DNA from: Nocardia bhagyanarayanae
GTDB lineage: Bacteria > Actinomycetota > Actinomycetes > Mycobacteriales > Mycobacteriaceae
Reading direction: 5' to 3'
NCBI RefSeq assembly: GCF_006716565.1
Contig: NZ_VFPG01000001.1
Location: 2,294,001-2,358,000 of the forward strand
DNA length: 64,000 nucleotides
Position numbers and translations under genes: made by a program. Positions 1-9,500 of the stretch are shown piece after piece (position 1 is the first letter of the stretch; every line of letters begins with the position of its first letter). The notes under the pieces are model-generated. The model was given only the letters and a program-made list of their open reading frames with translations. It did no database searches and was not told the origin of the DNA.

Positions 1-101
1 ACAAGCGTCTCGACGACATCGCCTACGGCACCGGGCTCTGGCTCGGCGCCTACCGGGCGCGCAGCGTCGAGGCGCTCAAACCCACGGCGCCGTCGCGGTG
101 A
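1..101 (+). CDS. mftF: C-terminal end of probable mycofactocin glycosyltransferase MftF (partial)
   Basis: Only the last 32 codons are present, read from base 3 to the TGA at 99-101; the gene begins outside the window. The visible tail reads ..[23 protein letters not shown].. before a short polar end, which fits my recollection of the C-terminus of MftF. MftF is the glycosyltransferase that decorates the redox cofactor mycofactocin with glucose units. The assignment leans on the next gene, an MftG-like GMC oxidoreductase 71 bases downstream on the same strand, since mftF-mftG order is usual in mycobacteria and relatives. Codon use is strongly G/C at third positions, as expected for a real gene. 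A different membrane-associated glycosyltransferase cannot be excluded from so short a piece. Confidence 0.6.
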   Translation, partial: KRLDDIAYGTGLWLGAYRARSVEALKPTAPSR

Positions 102-172
102 GATCCACCGCGCCGCCGCGCTGATCGTTTTTTGCCGGGCCGACGGCCCGCCCGTCGGATGAGCTGGTTCCT

Positions 173-1645
173 ATGGTCGACACCCTGATCGTCGGTGGCG
201 GCACCGCGGGCTGCGTGCTCGCGGCGAGGCTGAGCGAACAGCCGGATCACACCGTGCGCCTGCTGGAGGCGGGCCCGGTGTGGTCGGCCGCGGCCGAGAT
301 GCCCGCGGCGCTGCGCGATGCCACGCGCCTGCCGATCGGGCCGGAGTCGCGGTGGCTGTGGCGGTATTCCGCGACGCTGGCGGCGAGCTCGGACGACGAT
401 CGCGCCGTCGAGGGCAGCCTGGTGCGCGGGCGGGTGCTCGGTGGGTCGAGCACGATCAACGGCAGCTACTTCGTGCGCGCGCCCGCGGCGGATTTCGTGG
501 CGTGGAGCGCGGCGCTCGGCGGGGCGGCGGAGTGGTCGTTCGAGTCCGTGCTGCCCGCCTACCGCAAGCTCGAGGACGACCGCGACTACGGCGACCGTCC
601 CGGCCACGGTCGCGGCGGCCCGATCCCGGTGCGCCGCACGGCCGTTCCGACTCCGGTCAGCCGCGCGTTCGCCGCGGCCGCGCACGATGCGGGCTTCGCG
701 GAGATGCCCGATTCGAACGCGCTGCCGGGTACGGGTCCCGCCGAAGGCGTCGCCCCGGTGCCGTGCAATATCGACGGCGGCGCGCGGGTCGGCACCGCGA
801 CGGCGTATCTGCTGCCCGCGCTCGGACGTCCCAATCTGACCGTGCGGGGCGGAGTCGTGGTCTCCCGCATCCTTTTCCGCGGTACCAGGGCGGTCGGTGT
901 CGACTACAAGCACGGCGAGACCACCGGCACGATGACGGCCGATCGGATCGTGCTGTGCGCGGGCGCTGTGGAGTCGGCGGCATTGCTGCTGCGGTCGGGG
1001 CTGGGGCCGCCGGACCAGCTTCAGGCGCTCGGCATACCGGTCGTGGCGCCGTCGCCCGTCGGCGCGCGGTTCGACGACCATCCCGAGATCGGTCTCGAAT
1101 ATCGGCTCGACGCGCCGACGCCCGCCGCGGTGCCGCTGGAGTACGTGCTGAGTCTCGACGACATCGAAATCCGCCCTTACACAGTCCCGTTCGCCGGGGA
1201 CCGGCACCGCATGGGTGTCGCGCTGATGCGTCCCGAGTCCGCGGGTGTGTTGCGGTTGCGCGGCCCGGATCCGCTCGCCGCGCCCAGGATCGAGCACCGC
1301 TACCTCGCGGGCGCGGCCGATCGCGCGCGATTGCGGGATGCCGTCGCACTGGCCGTCGATGTGCTGCGACGAATACCGGGTGCGTACCCGTGCCACCCGC
1401 CGCCGGAGGGCGGTGACGACGGCTGGCTGCGCGCGAATCTTTCCACCTCGCAACATCTCTCGGGCACCTGCCGGATGGGAGCCGAGCGGGACGAGCGAGC
1501 GGTGGTCGACGCGCGGTGCGCGGTGCGCGGGGTGAGCGGACTGTCCGTGGTGGATCTGTCCGTGGTTCCGGTGCCGCTGAGCCGAGGACCGCAGGCCACG
1601 GCCGTGATGCTCGCCGAACACGCTGCGGGCTGGCTCACATCGTGA
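173..1645 (+). CDS. mftG: GMC-family oxidoreductase, probable MftG
   Basis: A 490-residue flavoprotein of the glucose-methanol-choline oxidoreductase family. The N-terminus has the FAD-binding Rossmann glycine motif (GGGTAG, residues 8-13). Residues around 85-100 match the GMC signature (RGRVLGGSSTINGSYF). Near the C-terminus lies the HLSGTCRMG block with the catalytic-region histidine, followed by PQATAVMLAEHAA. Length and position directly after an MftF-like end fit MftG, which in mycobacteria is reported to re-oxidise reduced mycofactocin and pass electrons to the respiratory chain during alcohol growth (family knowledge). The ATG at 173 is used because the Rossmann motif starts at residue 5, leaving no room for a later start; the ribosome site in front is weak. 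The main alternative is another choline-dehydrogenase-like enzyme not tied to mycofactocin. Confidence 0.75.
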   Translation: MVDTLIVGGGTAGCVLAARLSEQPDHTVRLLEAGPVWSAAAEMPAALRDATRLPIGPESRWLWRYSATLAASSDDDRAVEGSLVRGRVLGGSSTINGSYFVRAPAADFVAWSAALGGAAEWSFESVLPAYRKLEDDRDYGDRPGHGRGGPIPVRRTAVPTPVSRAFAAAAHDAGFAEMPDSNALPGTGPAEGVAPVPCNIDGGARVGTATAYLLPALGRPNLTVRGGVVVSRILFRGTRAVGVDYKHGETTGTMTADRIVLCAGAVESAALLLRSGLGPPDQLQALGIPVVAPSPVGARFDDHPEIGLEYRLDAPTPAAVPLEYVLSLDDIEIRPYTVPFAGDRHRMGVALMRPESAGVLRLRGPDPLAAPRIEHRYLAGAADRARLRDAVALAVDVLRRIPGAYPCHPPPEGGDDGWLRANLSTSQHLSGTCRMGAERDERAVVDARCAVRGVSGLSVVDLSVVPVPLSRGPQATAVMLAEHAAGWLTS

Positions 1646-1677
1646 AGTGAAAGACGGATGGGTCACAAAATGAGGAG

Positions 1678-1704
1678 GTCCGCCCCGGGTGTGAGCTGGC
1701 GGAC
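1678..1704 (+). terminator. Hairpin between mftG and the GAF regulator
   Basis: GTCCGCC (1678-1684) pairs perfectly with GGCGGAC (1698-1704) across a 13-base loop, 33 bases after the mftG stop. There is no T-run, so it may be a weak terminator or an operator; the assignment is tentative. Confidence 0.3.
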
Positions 1705-1756
1705 AAACCGAAATAACCGCCCTTACCCCTGAATACGCGCCGGTACAGTTTGTGGC

Positions 1757-1770
1757 GGAAAGAAAGGCAA
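1757..1770 (+). promoter_or_regulatory. Ribosome binding site deciding the start of the GAF regulator
   Basis: GGAAAG (1757-1762) lies 8 bases before the ATG at 1771. This favours 1771 over the in-frame TTG at 1750. A TACAGT hexamer at 1744-1749 is a possible -10 element. Confidence 0.45.
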
Positions 1771-3141
1771 ATGGTCAGCAATCTTGCAGGTGGGCGGTCC
1801 CCACGGCACGGCGTCGAACCCGGCACGCAACTCGGCGCTTTGGAAGCCTATGCCGCACAAGCACACGGATATCTTAGCGCGGGTGGCGAACAGCTGTCGC
1901 AGCTAGCCGGTCTGCTGCGTCCGCTCGTGCTGGAATCCTGGCTGCGCAGCCTGCGTAGCGGCGTCGATCCGATGGACGTGCTCAGCGAGCGCGGCCTGCG
2001 CGGCGCCGATCTTCGCCGCTACCGCGACGCCCACCCGATGGCGGGCCTGATGCCGTTGATCGACAAATTGCTCGTCGAGGACGCGGCCAGCACCGGCTTG
2101 ATCGTTTTGATCGCCGACCAATTCGGCCGCGTCCTTTGGGTACACGGCAAACCCGAACAAGTCACCGCCGCCGCCGAAATCGGTTTGCGCGCGGGTGACG
2201 ATCTGAGTGAGCGCCGGGTCGGCACCAATGCCGTCGGCTTGGTGGTCCGCACCGGCCGCGCCGCCTGGATCCACGGGCCCGAGCATTTCCTGCACCGCAT
2301 GCACCAGATCACCGGCGCCGCAGCGCCCGTGCACGATCCGGACGGCAGGCTGGTCGGCGTCCTGGTGATAGCCGGCGGTGTGCGGGTGGCGAAGCCGGAG
2401 ATCCTCGCGCTGGTGAAGGCGACCGCCACCGCGGCGGAGATGGACCTCGTGCTCAGCGCGATGCGCTCGGGCCGGCACGGTCGGCCAGGGCGGGACCGGC
2501 CCGAGCCGGCGGCGCCCGCCGAGTCGCGCGGGCTCGGACTCGACGTGCTCGGCCTCGGGCAGCCGCAGCTGACCATCGCGGGTGACCGAGTTCCGTTGTC
2601 ACAGCGGCACGCCGAGATCCTGCTGCTGTTGGCCGAACATCCGGAAGGGCTCGGCGCGGACCATCTCGCGCTGCTGCTGGACGACACCGATCTGGACAAC
2701 GGAACGATTCGCGCCGCCATGTCGCGGCTGCGCTCGGTGGTCGGGCCGACCGTGTTCGGCTCGCGCCCATACAAGTTGCGCGTCCATGTCGCAACCGATG
2801 TGGAGGCGCTGCGGGCCGCGCTGGATTCCGGTGATGTCGATTCCGCATTACGTCTCTACGCCGGTCCGGTGCTGCCGCGTTCCACCGCTCCGGGAATTAT
2901 CGATATTCGTGACGAACTGCGCGTCCGATTGCGCACCGCGGTTCTCGGTTCGCGCGAGGCCTCGGTGTTGCGGCGGTGGACCGCCGGCGCGGAGGGTCGC
3001 GACGACGCCGCCGCATGGGCTGCGTACCGGTCGGTAGTAGATCGCGATTCTCCGCTGTATGCGCAGATCGAAGCCAAGATTCGGGTGCTCGATCGCCGCC
3101 TCGGCGCCGATGCAACGCGGATGCAACGTTCCGGCTCATAG
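1771..3141 (+). CDS. GAF-domain transcriptional regulator with C-terminal winged helix
   Basis: A cytosolic protein of 456 residues. After an N-terminal helical stretch (residues 20-85, LVLESWLRSLRSGVDP..), residues about 85-215 form a GAF-like sensory domain with the RRVGTNAVGLVVRTGRAAWIHGPEHF segment typical of AcoR-type activators. It lacks the sigma-54 AAA+ ATPase domain of AcoR. The C-terminal half (residues 245-350) has a winged-helix look (VPLSQRHAEILLLLAEHPEGL.., TIRAAMSRLRSVVG), so it probably binds DNA directly. In actinomycetes this kind of protein often sits near alcohol or aldehyde dehydrogenase genes (family knowledge), so it may serve the upstream mycofactocin locus rather than the NRPS downstream. 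A terminator-like hairpin follows at 3237. The effector is unknown. Confidence 0.7.
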   Translation: MVSNLAGGRSPRHGVEPGTQLGALEAYAAQAHGYLSAGGEQLSQLAGLLRPLVLESWLRSLRSGVDPMDVLSERGLRGADLRRYRDAHPMAGLMPLIDKLLVEDAASTGLIVLIADQFGRVLWVHGKPEQVTAAAEIGLRAGDDLSERRVGTNAVGLVVRTGRAAWIHGPEHFLHRMHQITGAAAPVHDPDGRLVGVLVIAGGVRVAKPEILALVKATATAAEMDLVLSAMRSGRHGRPGRDRPEPAAPAESRGLGLDVLGLGQPQLTIAGDRVPLSQRHAEILLLLAEHPEGLGADHLALLLDDTDLDNGTIRAAMSRLRSVVGPTVFGSRPYKLRVHVATDVEALRAALDSGDVDSALRLYAGPVLPRSTAPGIIDIRDELRVRLRTAVLGSREASVLRRWTAGAEGRDDAAAWAAYRSVVDRDSPLYAQIEAKIRVLDRRLGADATRMQRSGS

Positions 3142-3236
3142 TCTGCACATCCGAAAGTGCGGTAGCTCACAAAGCGGCCCCGTTTGTGGTCGCGCGCATA
3201 AATCTGCTCGGAGTTAACTGCCTGCCGAGATCTAGA

Positions 3237-3259
3237 TGGACAAGCGTCCAGATTTTTTT
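3237..3259 (+). terminator. Rho-independent terminator after the GAF regulator
   Basis: TGGAC-AAGC-GTCCA (3237-3250) is followed at once by GATTTTTTT. A 5-bp stem with a tetraloop and a run of seven T is a clear terminator shape, rare in such GC-rich DNA. It separates the regulator from the NRPS operon, so the NRPS should have its own promoter downstream. Confidence 0.6.
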
Positions 3260-3568
3260 AGCTGAACTTGTTCCTTTTTATTTCCGGACCGCCTAATGTT
3301 CGCAATGCGCGGTGACATCCGTGTGATGTAGGAAACACCACCGGGGGCGTGGACCGACCCCCCGGCAGCGGAGTTGGAGGAACGATCAAGAGTTAGGCCC
3401 GGTGGCTCCGGCCGCCGATCTCGTCTCACCAAATTGTTGGATCTCGCGCCGGTGACGTCGTCACCGTTCGCGCTCTCGCCGAATCGCCTTCCGGTAGCGC
3501 CCATGCCGTCTATTCGTGCTGCCCAAAAGCGCTCGGCCAGCTGTTGTTTCGCTAACGAGGAGGCTCTG
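3260..3568 (+). promoter_or_regulatory. Probable promoter and leader region of the NRPS operon
   Basis: About 310 bases lie between the terminator and the chosen NRPS start. The first part is AT-rich (TTTTTATTTCC, 3274-3284) and includes TAATGT at 3294-3299, a possible -10. A small dyad ACATC-N5-GATGT lies at 3315-3329. I looked for an iron-regulator (IdeR) box and found only a TTAGGC half-site near 3391, which is not enough to claim iron control. No further gene is seen here. Confidence 0.35.
3557..3563 (+). promoter_or_regulatory. Strong ribosome binding site fixing the GTG start of NRPS1
   Basis: GAGGAGG lies 5 bases before GTG 3569. Upstream in-frame candidates, including a TTG at 3374, have no comparable site, and the 65 residues they would add look nothing like an NRPS N-terminus. 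Confidence 0.7.
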
Positions 3569-6500
3569 GTGCACGGTACGGAGTTGGGTGGGTTCAGCGC
3601 GCGGCCGAACGGGAGCGCGGCGAGCCGTACACCGTCCCCCACACCGTTTTCGCTAGCTCCCGCGCAGCTCGGCCTCTGGTACGCGCAGCTGCTCGAGCCC
3701 GAGATCCCGATCAACGTCGCGCAATACGTAGACGTACGCGGCGAGCTGGACGCCGCTCTGCTGCAAGAGGTTTCGCGCGAGGCGGCGCTCGACTACGGGT
3801 CGACGCTGGTGCGGCTCGGCGAGGACGGCGGAACGCCGTATCAGTGCGTCGATCCCGAATTGCCCATCGAGATCCCGCTGATCGACTTCCGTTCGCACGC
3901 CGATCCGGTCGCCGCCGCGATGGAGTGGATGCGCGCCGACGCCTGCGCGCCGGTGGATCTGCTGCGCGACCGGCTGTTCGCGGGCGCGGTGCTGCGGGTC
4001 GCCGACCAGCGCTACTTCTGGTACCTGCGGGCCCACCACATCGTGCTCGACGGCTACGGCGCGCTCACCAACACCATGCGGGTCGCCGAGCGCTACACCG
4101 CGCGGGTGCTCGGCGCCGAGCCGGAAGCGATCCGGCCGGGCAGCCTGGAAGCGCTGGTCGAGGGCGAGATCGCCTACCGGCAGAGCGGGCGCTACCAGAC
4201 CGATCGCGCGCACTGGGCCGAACGGGTGGCCGGGCTGGACGGCGTGACCAGCCTGGACCCGCGCACCGCGCCGCGTGCCGCGAGCAACCTCATCGTCGGA
4301 CGCGGCTTGCCCGACCAGCTGGTCGAGCGGATGAACGCCGTTGCCGCAAGCCAGGATTCGACGATCGCGGTGGTGCTGCTCGCGGCCTTCGCCGGTTATC
4401 TCGGCCGCCTGACCGATCGCGACGACGTGGTGCTGAGTCTGCCGGTCACCGCGCGCACCACCGCCGCGATGCGGCGCTCCGCGGGCATGCTCTCCAACAT
4501 CGTGCCGCTGCGAATGGCGTTGGGCGCGGCCACCTGGGGCGACCTGCTGCGCGCCACCCGAGTGGAGGTCGCCGGGGCGCTGCGGCACCAGCGGTACCGG
4601 CACGAGGACATCCGCCGCGACGCCGAACACGACGGCCGCCCGGCCCGGCGTGCGCTGTTCGGGCCGCTGGCCAACATCATGCTGTTCCGCAGCGACCTCA
4701 CGCTCGGCGCCACGACCGGCCGGTACCACGTGCTCTCCACCGGGCCGGTGGAGGATCTGAGCCTGAACGTCTACTACGGCGAGCGCGACCGCGTGCACGT
4801 CGACTTCGAGGCGAACCCGAATCTCTACGCGGCCGACGATCTGGCCCGCCACCACGCGCGCTTCCTCCAGTACCTGGAGCGACTGGTGGCCGCGGACCTG
4901 GACACGCCGATTTCCGCGGTCGACGTGACGACCGAGCTGGAAATAGAGGTGAGCACCCGGATTTGGAACGCCACCGGCTGCGACGTCGACGCGCTGCTCG
5001 CCGCCCGCGCTCCCGGCGCGCACTCCGCCGCGACGCTGGTGTCGATGTTCGAGGCGCAGGCCGCCCGCACCCCGGACGCGGTCGCGCTGCGTTTCGCGGG
5101 CGCGCCGGAAGCCACTCTGACCTACCGCGAGCTGACCGCCCGGGTGAACCGGCTGGCCAGGTATCTCATCGAGCGCGGCGTCGGGCCGGAGAGCCTGGTC
5201 GCGCTGCACCTGCGCCGGTCACCGGAGTTGGTCGTCGCGATGTACGCGGTCCTCACCGCGGGCGCGGCCTACGTGCCGCTGGATCCGGATCATCCGGCCG
5301 AGCGCACCGCGCACATCCTGGCCACCGCCCGTCCGGTCTGCGTCCTCGGCGCCGAGGATGTGGAGCTCGACGCGCCGACGGTGCGGCTGGATCGCCTGGA
5401 CCTCGCCGGGTACCAGGAAGGACCGGTGTGGGAGCGCGAACGGCTCGCGGCGCTGCGACCGGACCACCCCGCTTATGTGATCTTCACCTCGGGCTCCACC
5501 GGCAAGCCCAAGGGCGTGCTGGTGACCCACGGCGCCATCGTGAACCGGCTGGTGTGGATGCAGGAGAACTACCGGCTGACAACCGCCGACGTGGTGTTGC
5601 AGAAGACCCCCGCCACCTTCGACGTCTCGGTGTGGGAGTTCTTCTGGCCCTTGCAGATCGGCGCCGAGCTGGTGCTCGCCCAGCCCGACGGACATCGCGA
5701 CCCGGCGTACCTGCGCGAAGTCATCGCCGAATATCGCGTAACGGTTGTCCATTTCGTGCCGTCCATGCTGGAAGCCTTTCTGGCGCATCAGGACGTCGCT
5801 CGCGACACCACCCTGCGCGCGGTGTTCGCCTCGGGCGAGGCGCTGCCCGCCCCGCCGGCCCAGCGACTGCGGGTGCTGACCGGCGCCCGGCTGCACAACC
5901 TGTACGGTCCCACCGAAGCTGCGGTGGACGTCACCTTTCACGAGGTGACCGATACCGATACCCTCTCGGTGCCGATCGGCGCGCCGGTGTTCAACACCCG
6001 GCTCTATGTGCTCGACTCGCGGCTGCGGCCGGTACCGGTCGGGGCTCCGGGTGAGCTGTATCTGTCGGGGGTACAGCTCGCCCGGGGTTACGTGGCCAGG
6101 CCCGGCCTGACGGCCGAACGTTTCCTCGCCGACCCGTTCGCCGGTCCGGACGGCCCCGCCGCGCCGGGCGACCGTATGTACCGCACCGGCGACCTGGTGC
6201 GCTGGACGACCAACGGCGAACTGGAATACCTGGGACGCACCGATTTCCAGGTGAAGCTGCGCGGCCTGCGGATCGAACTCGGCGAGATCGAGGCGGTGCT
6301 CGGCACGGTCGACTCGGTGGTGCGCGCCGTCGTCGTGGTGCGCGACGACGCGGGCGCGGGCGAGCAGCTGGTGGCCTACGCGGTCGAGTCCGAGCCCGGC
6401 ACGGTGCGTCCCGAGCAGCTGCGGGCCGCGGCGGCCGCGGCGCTGCCCGGCTACATGGTGCCCGCGGCCTACGTGGTGCTCGATGCCTTGCCGGTCAACG

Positions 6501-9500
6501 CCTCGGGCAAATTGGATCGCGGCGCGCTGCCCGCGCCGCCGCACCGCACCGGCGAGTACCGCGCGCCGGTCACGCCGGTCGAGCAGGCGGTCGCCCGCGT
6601 GTTCGGCGAGGTGCTCGGCCGCGAATCCGTCGGCCGCGACGACGACTTCTTCGCACTCGGCGGCAACAGCCTGGTGGCCACGCAGGTGGCCGCCCGGCTG
6701 GCCGCCGACTTGGGCTGCCCGCTCGGGGTTCGCGAATTGTTCACCGCCACCACGGTGACCGATCTCGCCGAACTGATCGAGCGGGCGGGCGGAACCGGCG
6801 GCGCGTCCGCGCCCCGCCTGCTGCGGGTGGTGCCGCGGCCGCCGCTGGTTCCGCTTTCTCTCGCACAGCAGCGGATCTGGTTCCTGAACCGATTCGAACG
6901 TTCCGCCGCCGACTACAACATGCCGTTCGTGGTGCGGCTGCGCGGCGATGTGGACGTGACCGCCCTGCGCCTGGCGGTCGCCGACGTGGTGGCGCGGCAC
7001 GAGGTGCTGCGCACGGTGTTCCCCGCCGTGCTCGACGAGCCCGGTGTCCCGGCGCAGCAGATCGTGCTGCCCGCCGGCGATGTCACCGTGCTCGAGGCGG
7101 CCGAGCCGATCGGCGTGGACGAACTGGACGCGGCGCTCGCCGGTTTCGCCGCCACCGGGTTCGACCTGGAGCGGGAGATCCCGCTGCGCGCCCGGCTGTT
7201 CGCCGTGGACGCCGACGGCTACGCGCTGGCGCTCGTGTTGCACCACATCGCCGCGGACGGACTCTCGTTGCGCGTGCTGGCCCGCGACGTGGCCACGGCG
7301 TACCGGGCCCGCCGCACCGGCGCCGCGCCGGACTGGGCGCCGCTCGCGGTGCAGTACGCCGATTACGGCCTGTGGCAGCGGGAATCGCTCGGCGCGGCGT
7401 CGGACCGGGACGCGCCGCTGGCCCGTCAGCTGGCCTACTGGACCGAGGCGCTGGCCGACGCCCCCGATCTGCTGGAGCTGCCCACCGATCGGCCGCGTCC
7501 CGCGATCGCCACCGGTCGCGGCGCGGTGTACCGCTTCCAGCTGCCCGCCGCGATCGCCGAGCGCGTCACCGCGACCGCGCGCGCCAACGGACTCTCCGAG
7601 TTCATGGTTCTGCACGCCGCGCTCGCGGTATTGCTCGCTCGGGTGTCGGGAAGCGCGGACATCGTGATCGGCACTCCGGTGGCCGGGCGCGGCGAACGCG
7701 AACTCGACGACCTGATCGGCATGTTCGTCAACACGCTCGTCCTGCGGACCCGGGTCGACGCCGCCGGGACCGGCGCGGAGTTGCTCGCCGCGGTGCGCGC
7801 GGCCGACCTCGCCGCCTTCGGTCACGCGCAGGTTCCGTTCGAGCAATTGGTCGAGGCGCTGAACCCGCCGCGCTCCCAAGCCAGGCATCCGCTCTTCCAA
7901 GTGCTGCTCTCGGTCGACAATGCCGCCGACATCGAGTTCGGGCTCCCCGGAATATCGGTGCGCACCGGTACCCTGGACACCGGGGTGACCAAGTTCGATC
8001 TCCAGCTCACGGTCACCGCAGGCTTCGCCGGTGCCGGACTCGGGGAAGGTTCGGCACCGGCGGGGGTTCCGGCCGAATTCACCTACGCCACAGATCTGTT
8101 CGACGAGGCGAGCGTCGCCGACTTCGCGCGGTGGTACCTGCGCGTGCTGGAAGGGCTGACCGGTGATCCGGAGACGGCGGTCGGTGATCTACCGCTGCTG
8201 GACACCGCCGAATTGCGCTGGGCGATCGAACGAGGCTGGGCCGGGGAGCCGGGTTCGTCTGTGGAGCCAGACTTCTCGCTCGCCGCCGAGGAGACCGTGC
8301 CTGTCGCGTTCGAAGCGCAGGTCAGCCGTACTCCGGACGCCGTCGCGATCATCGACGGCGAGCGCACTCTGACCTACGCGGAATTCGCGGCGCGGGTGCA
8401 TCGCCTGGCCCGGCATCTCATCGCCTGCGGGATCGGCCCCGAGACGCTGGTCGTGCTCGGCATGCGGCGCAGCGCGGATTTCGTGATCGCGGCCTACGCG
8501 GTGCTGACCGCGGGCGGCGGGTACGTCCCGGTCGATCCGGATCAACCGGCGGCGCGGATCACCCACGTGCTGGCATCCGCCCGCCCGGCGTGCGTGCTGA
8601 CCCGATCCGCCGACGGCTGGGTGTCGGAAGAAGTGCCGGTCATCGAGGTGGACGCACTCGACCTCACGGAATACCCGGACGTTCCGGTGCTCGACGGCGA
8701 GCGCCTGCGCCCGCTGCGCGCCGCCACCACCGCGTATGTCATCTTCACTTCGGGCTCCACTGGTCGCCCGAAAGGCGTTGCCGTGCAGCACGCCTCGGTG
8801 GCGAATCAGATCCGCTGGATCGTCGGCGAGTACGGTGTCGGCCCCGCCGATGTGGTGCTGTTCAAGACACCGGCCACCTTCGACGTCTCGGTCTGGGAAC
8901 TGTTCGCGCCGTTGACGAGCGGCGCGCGCTTGGTGGTCGCGGCGCACGACGGGCACCGCGACAGCGCCTACCTCGCGTCGACCATCGCCGCGCACGGCGT
9001 CACGATGACCTCCTTCGTCCCCTCGATGCTCACGGTGTTCGCCGCCGCCGCGCCCGCCGCGTCGCTCGCCACCCTGCGCGCCGTCCTCGTCGCGGGCGAG
9101 GCGATGACCGGCGAGGCCGCCGCGGCGTTCGCCGCCGTCAGCCGTGCCGAACTGCACAACCTGTACGGCCCGACCGAATTCACCGTGCACGCCACGCACG
9201 CGCCGGTCGTCGCGACGGCGGGCCCGACCCCGATCGGGCGGCCGGTGCGCGCCAGTCAGGTGCTCGTGCTGGACGGTCGGCTGCGCCCGGTACCGGAAAC
9301 CGTTGTAGGCGAACTGTATCTGTCGGGCGTGCAGGTCGCGCGCGGCTACCACGGCCGTGCCGAGCTGAGCGCCGAACGATTCGTCGCCAATCCGTACGGC
9401 CCCGCGGGCGCGCGCATGTACCGCACCGGCGATCTGGTGCGGCGCAACCGCGACGGACAGCTGGAATACCTGGGGCGCAGCGACTTCCAGGTGAAGCTGC

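Noticed and set aside
3374..3568. Upstream extension of NRPS1 from a TTG at 3374
   Set aside because: No ribosome site in front and no NRPS-like sequence in the extra 65 residues, while GTG 3569 has a perfect GAGGAGG 5 bases before it.
3142..3568. IdeR/Fur-type iron box upstream of the NRPS
   Set aside because: Only a TTAGGC half-site is present near 3391; the symmetric partner is missing.
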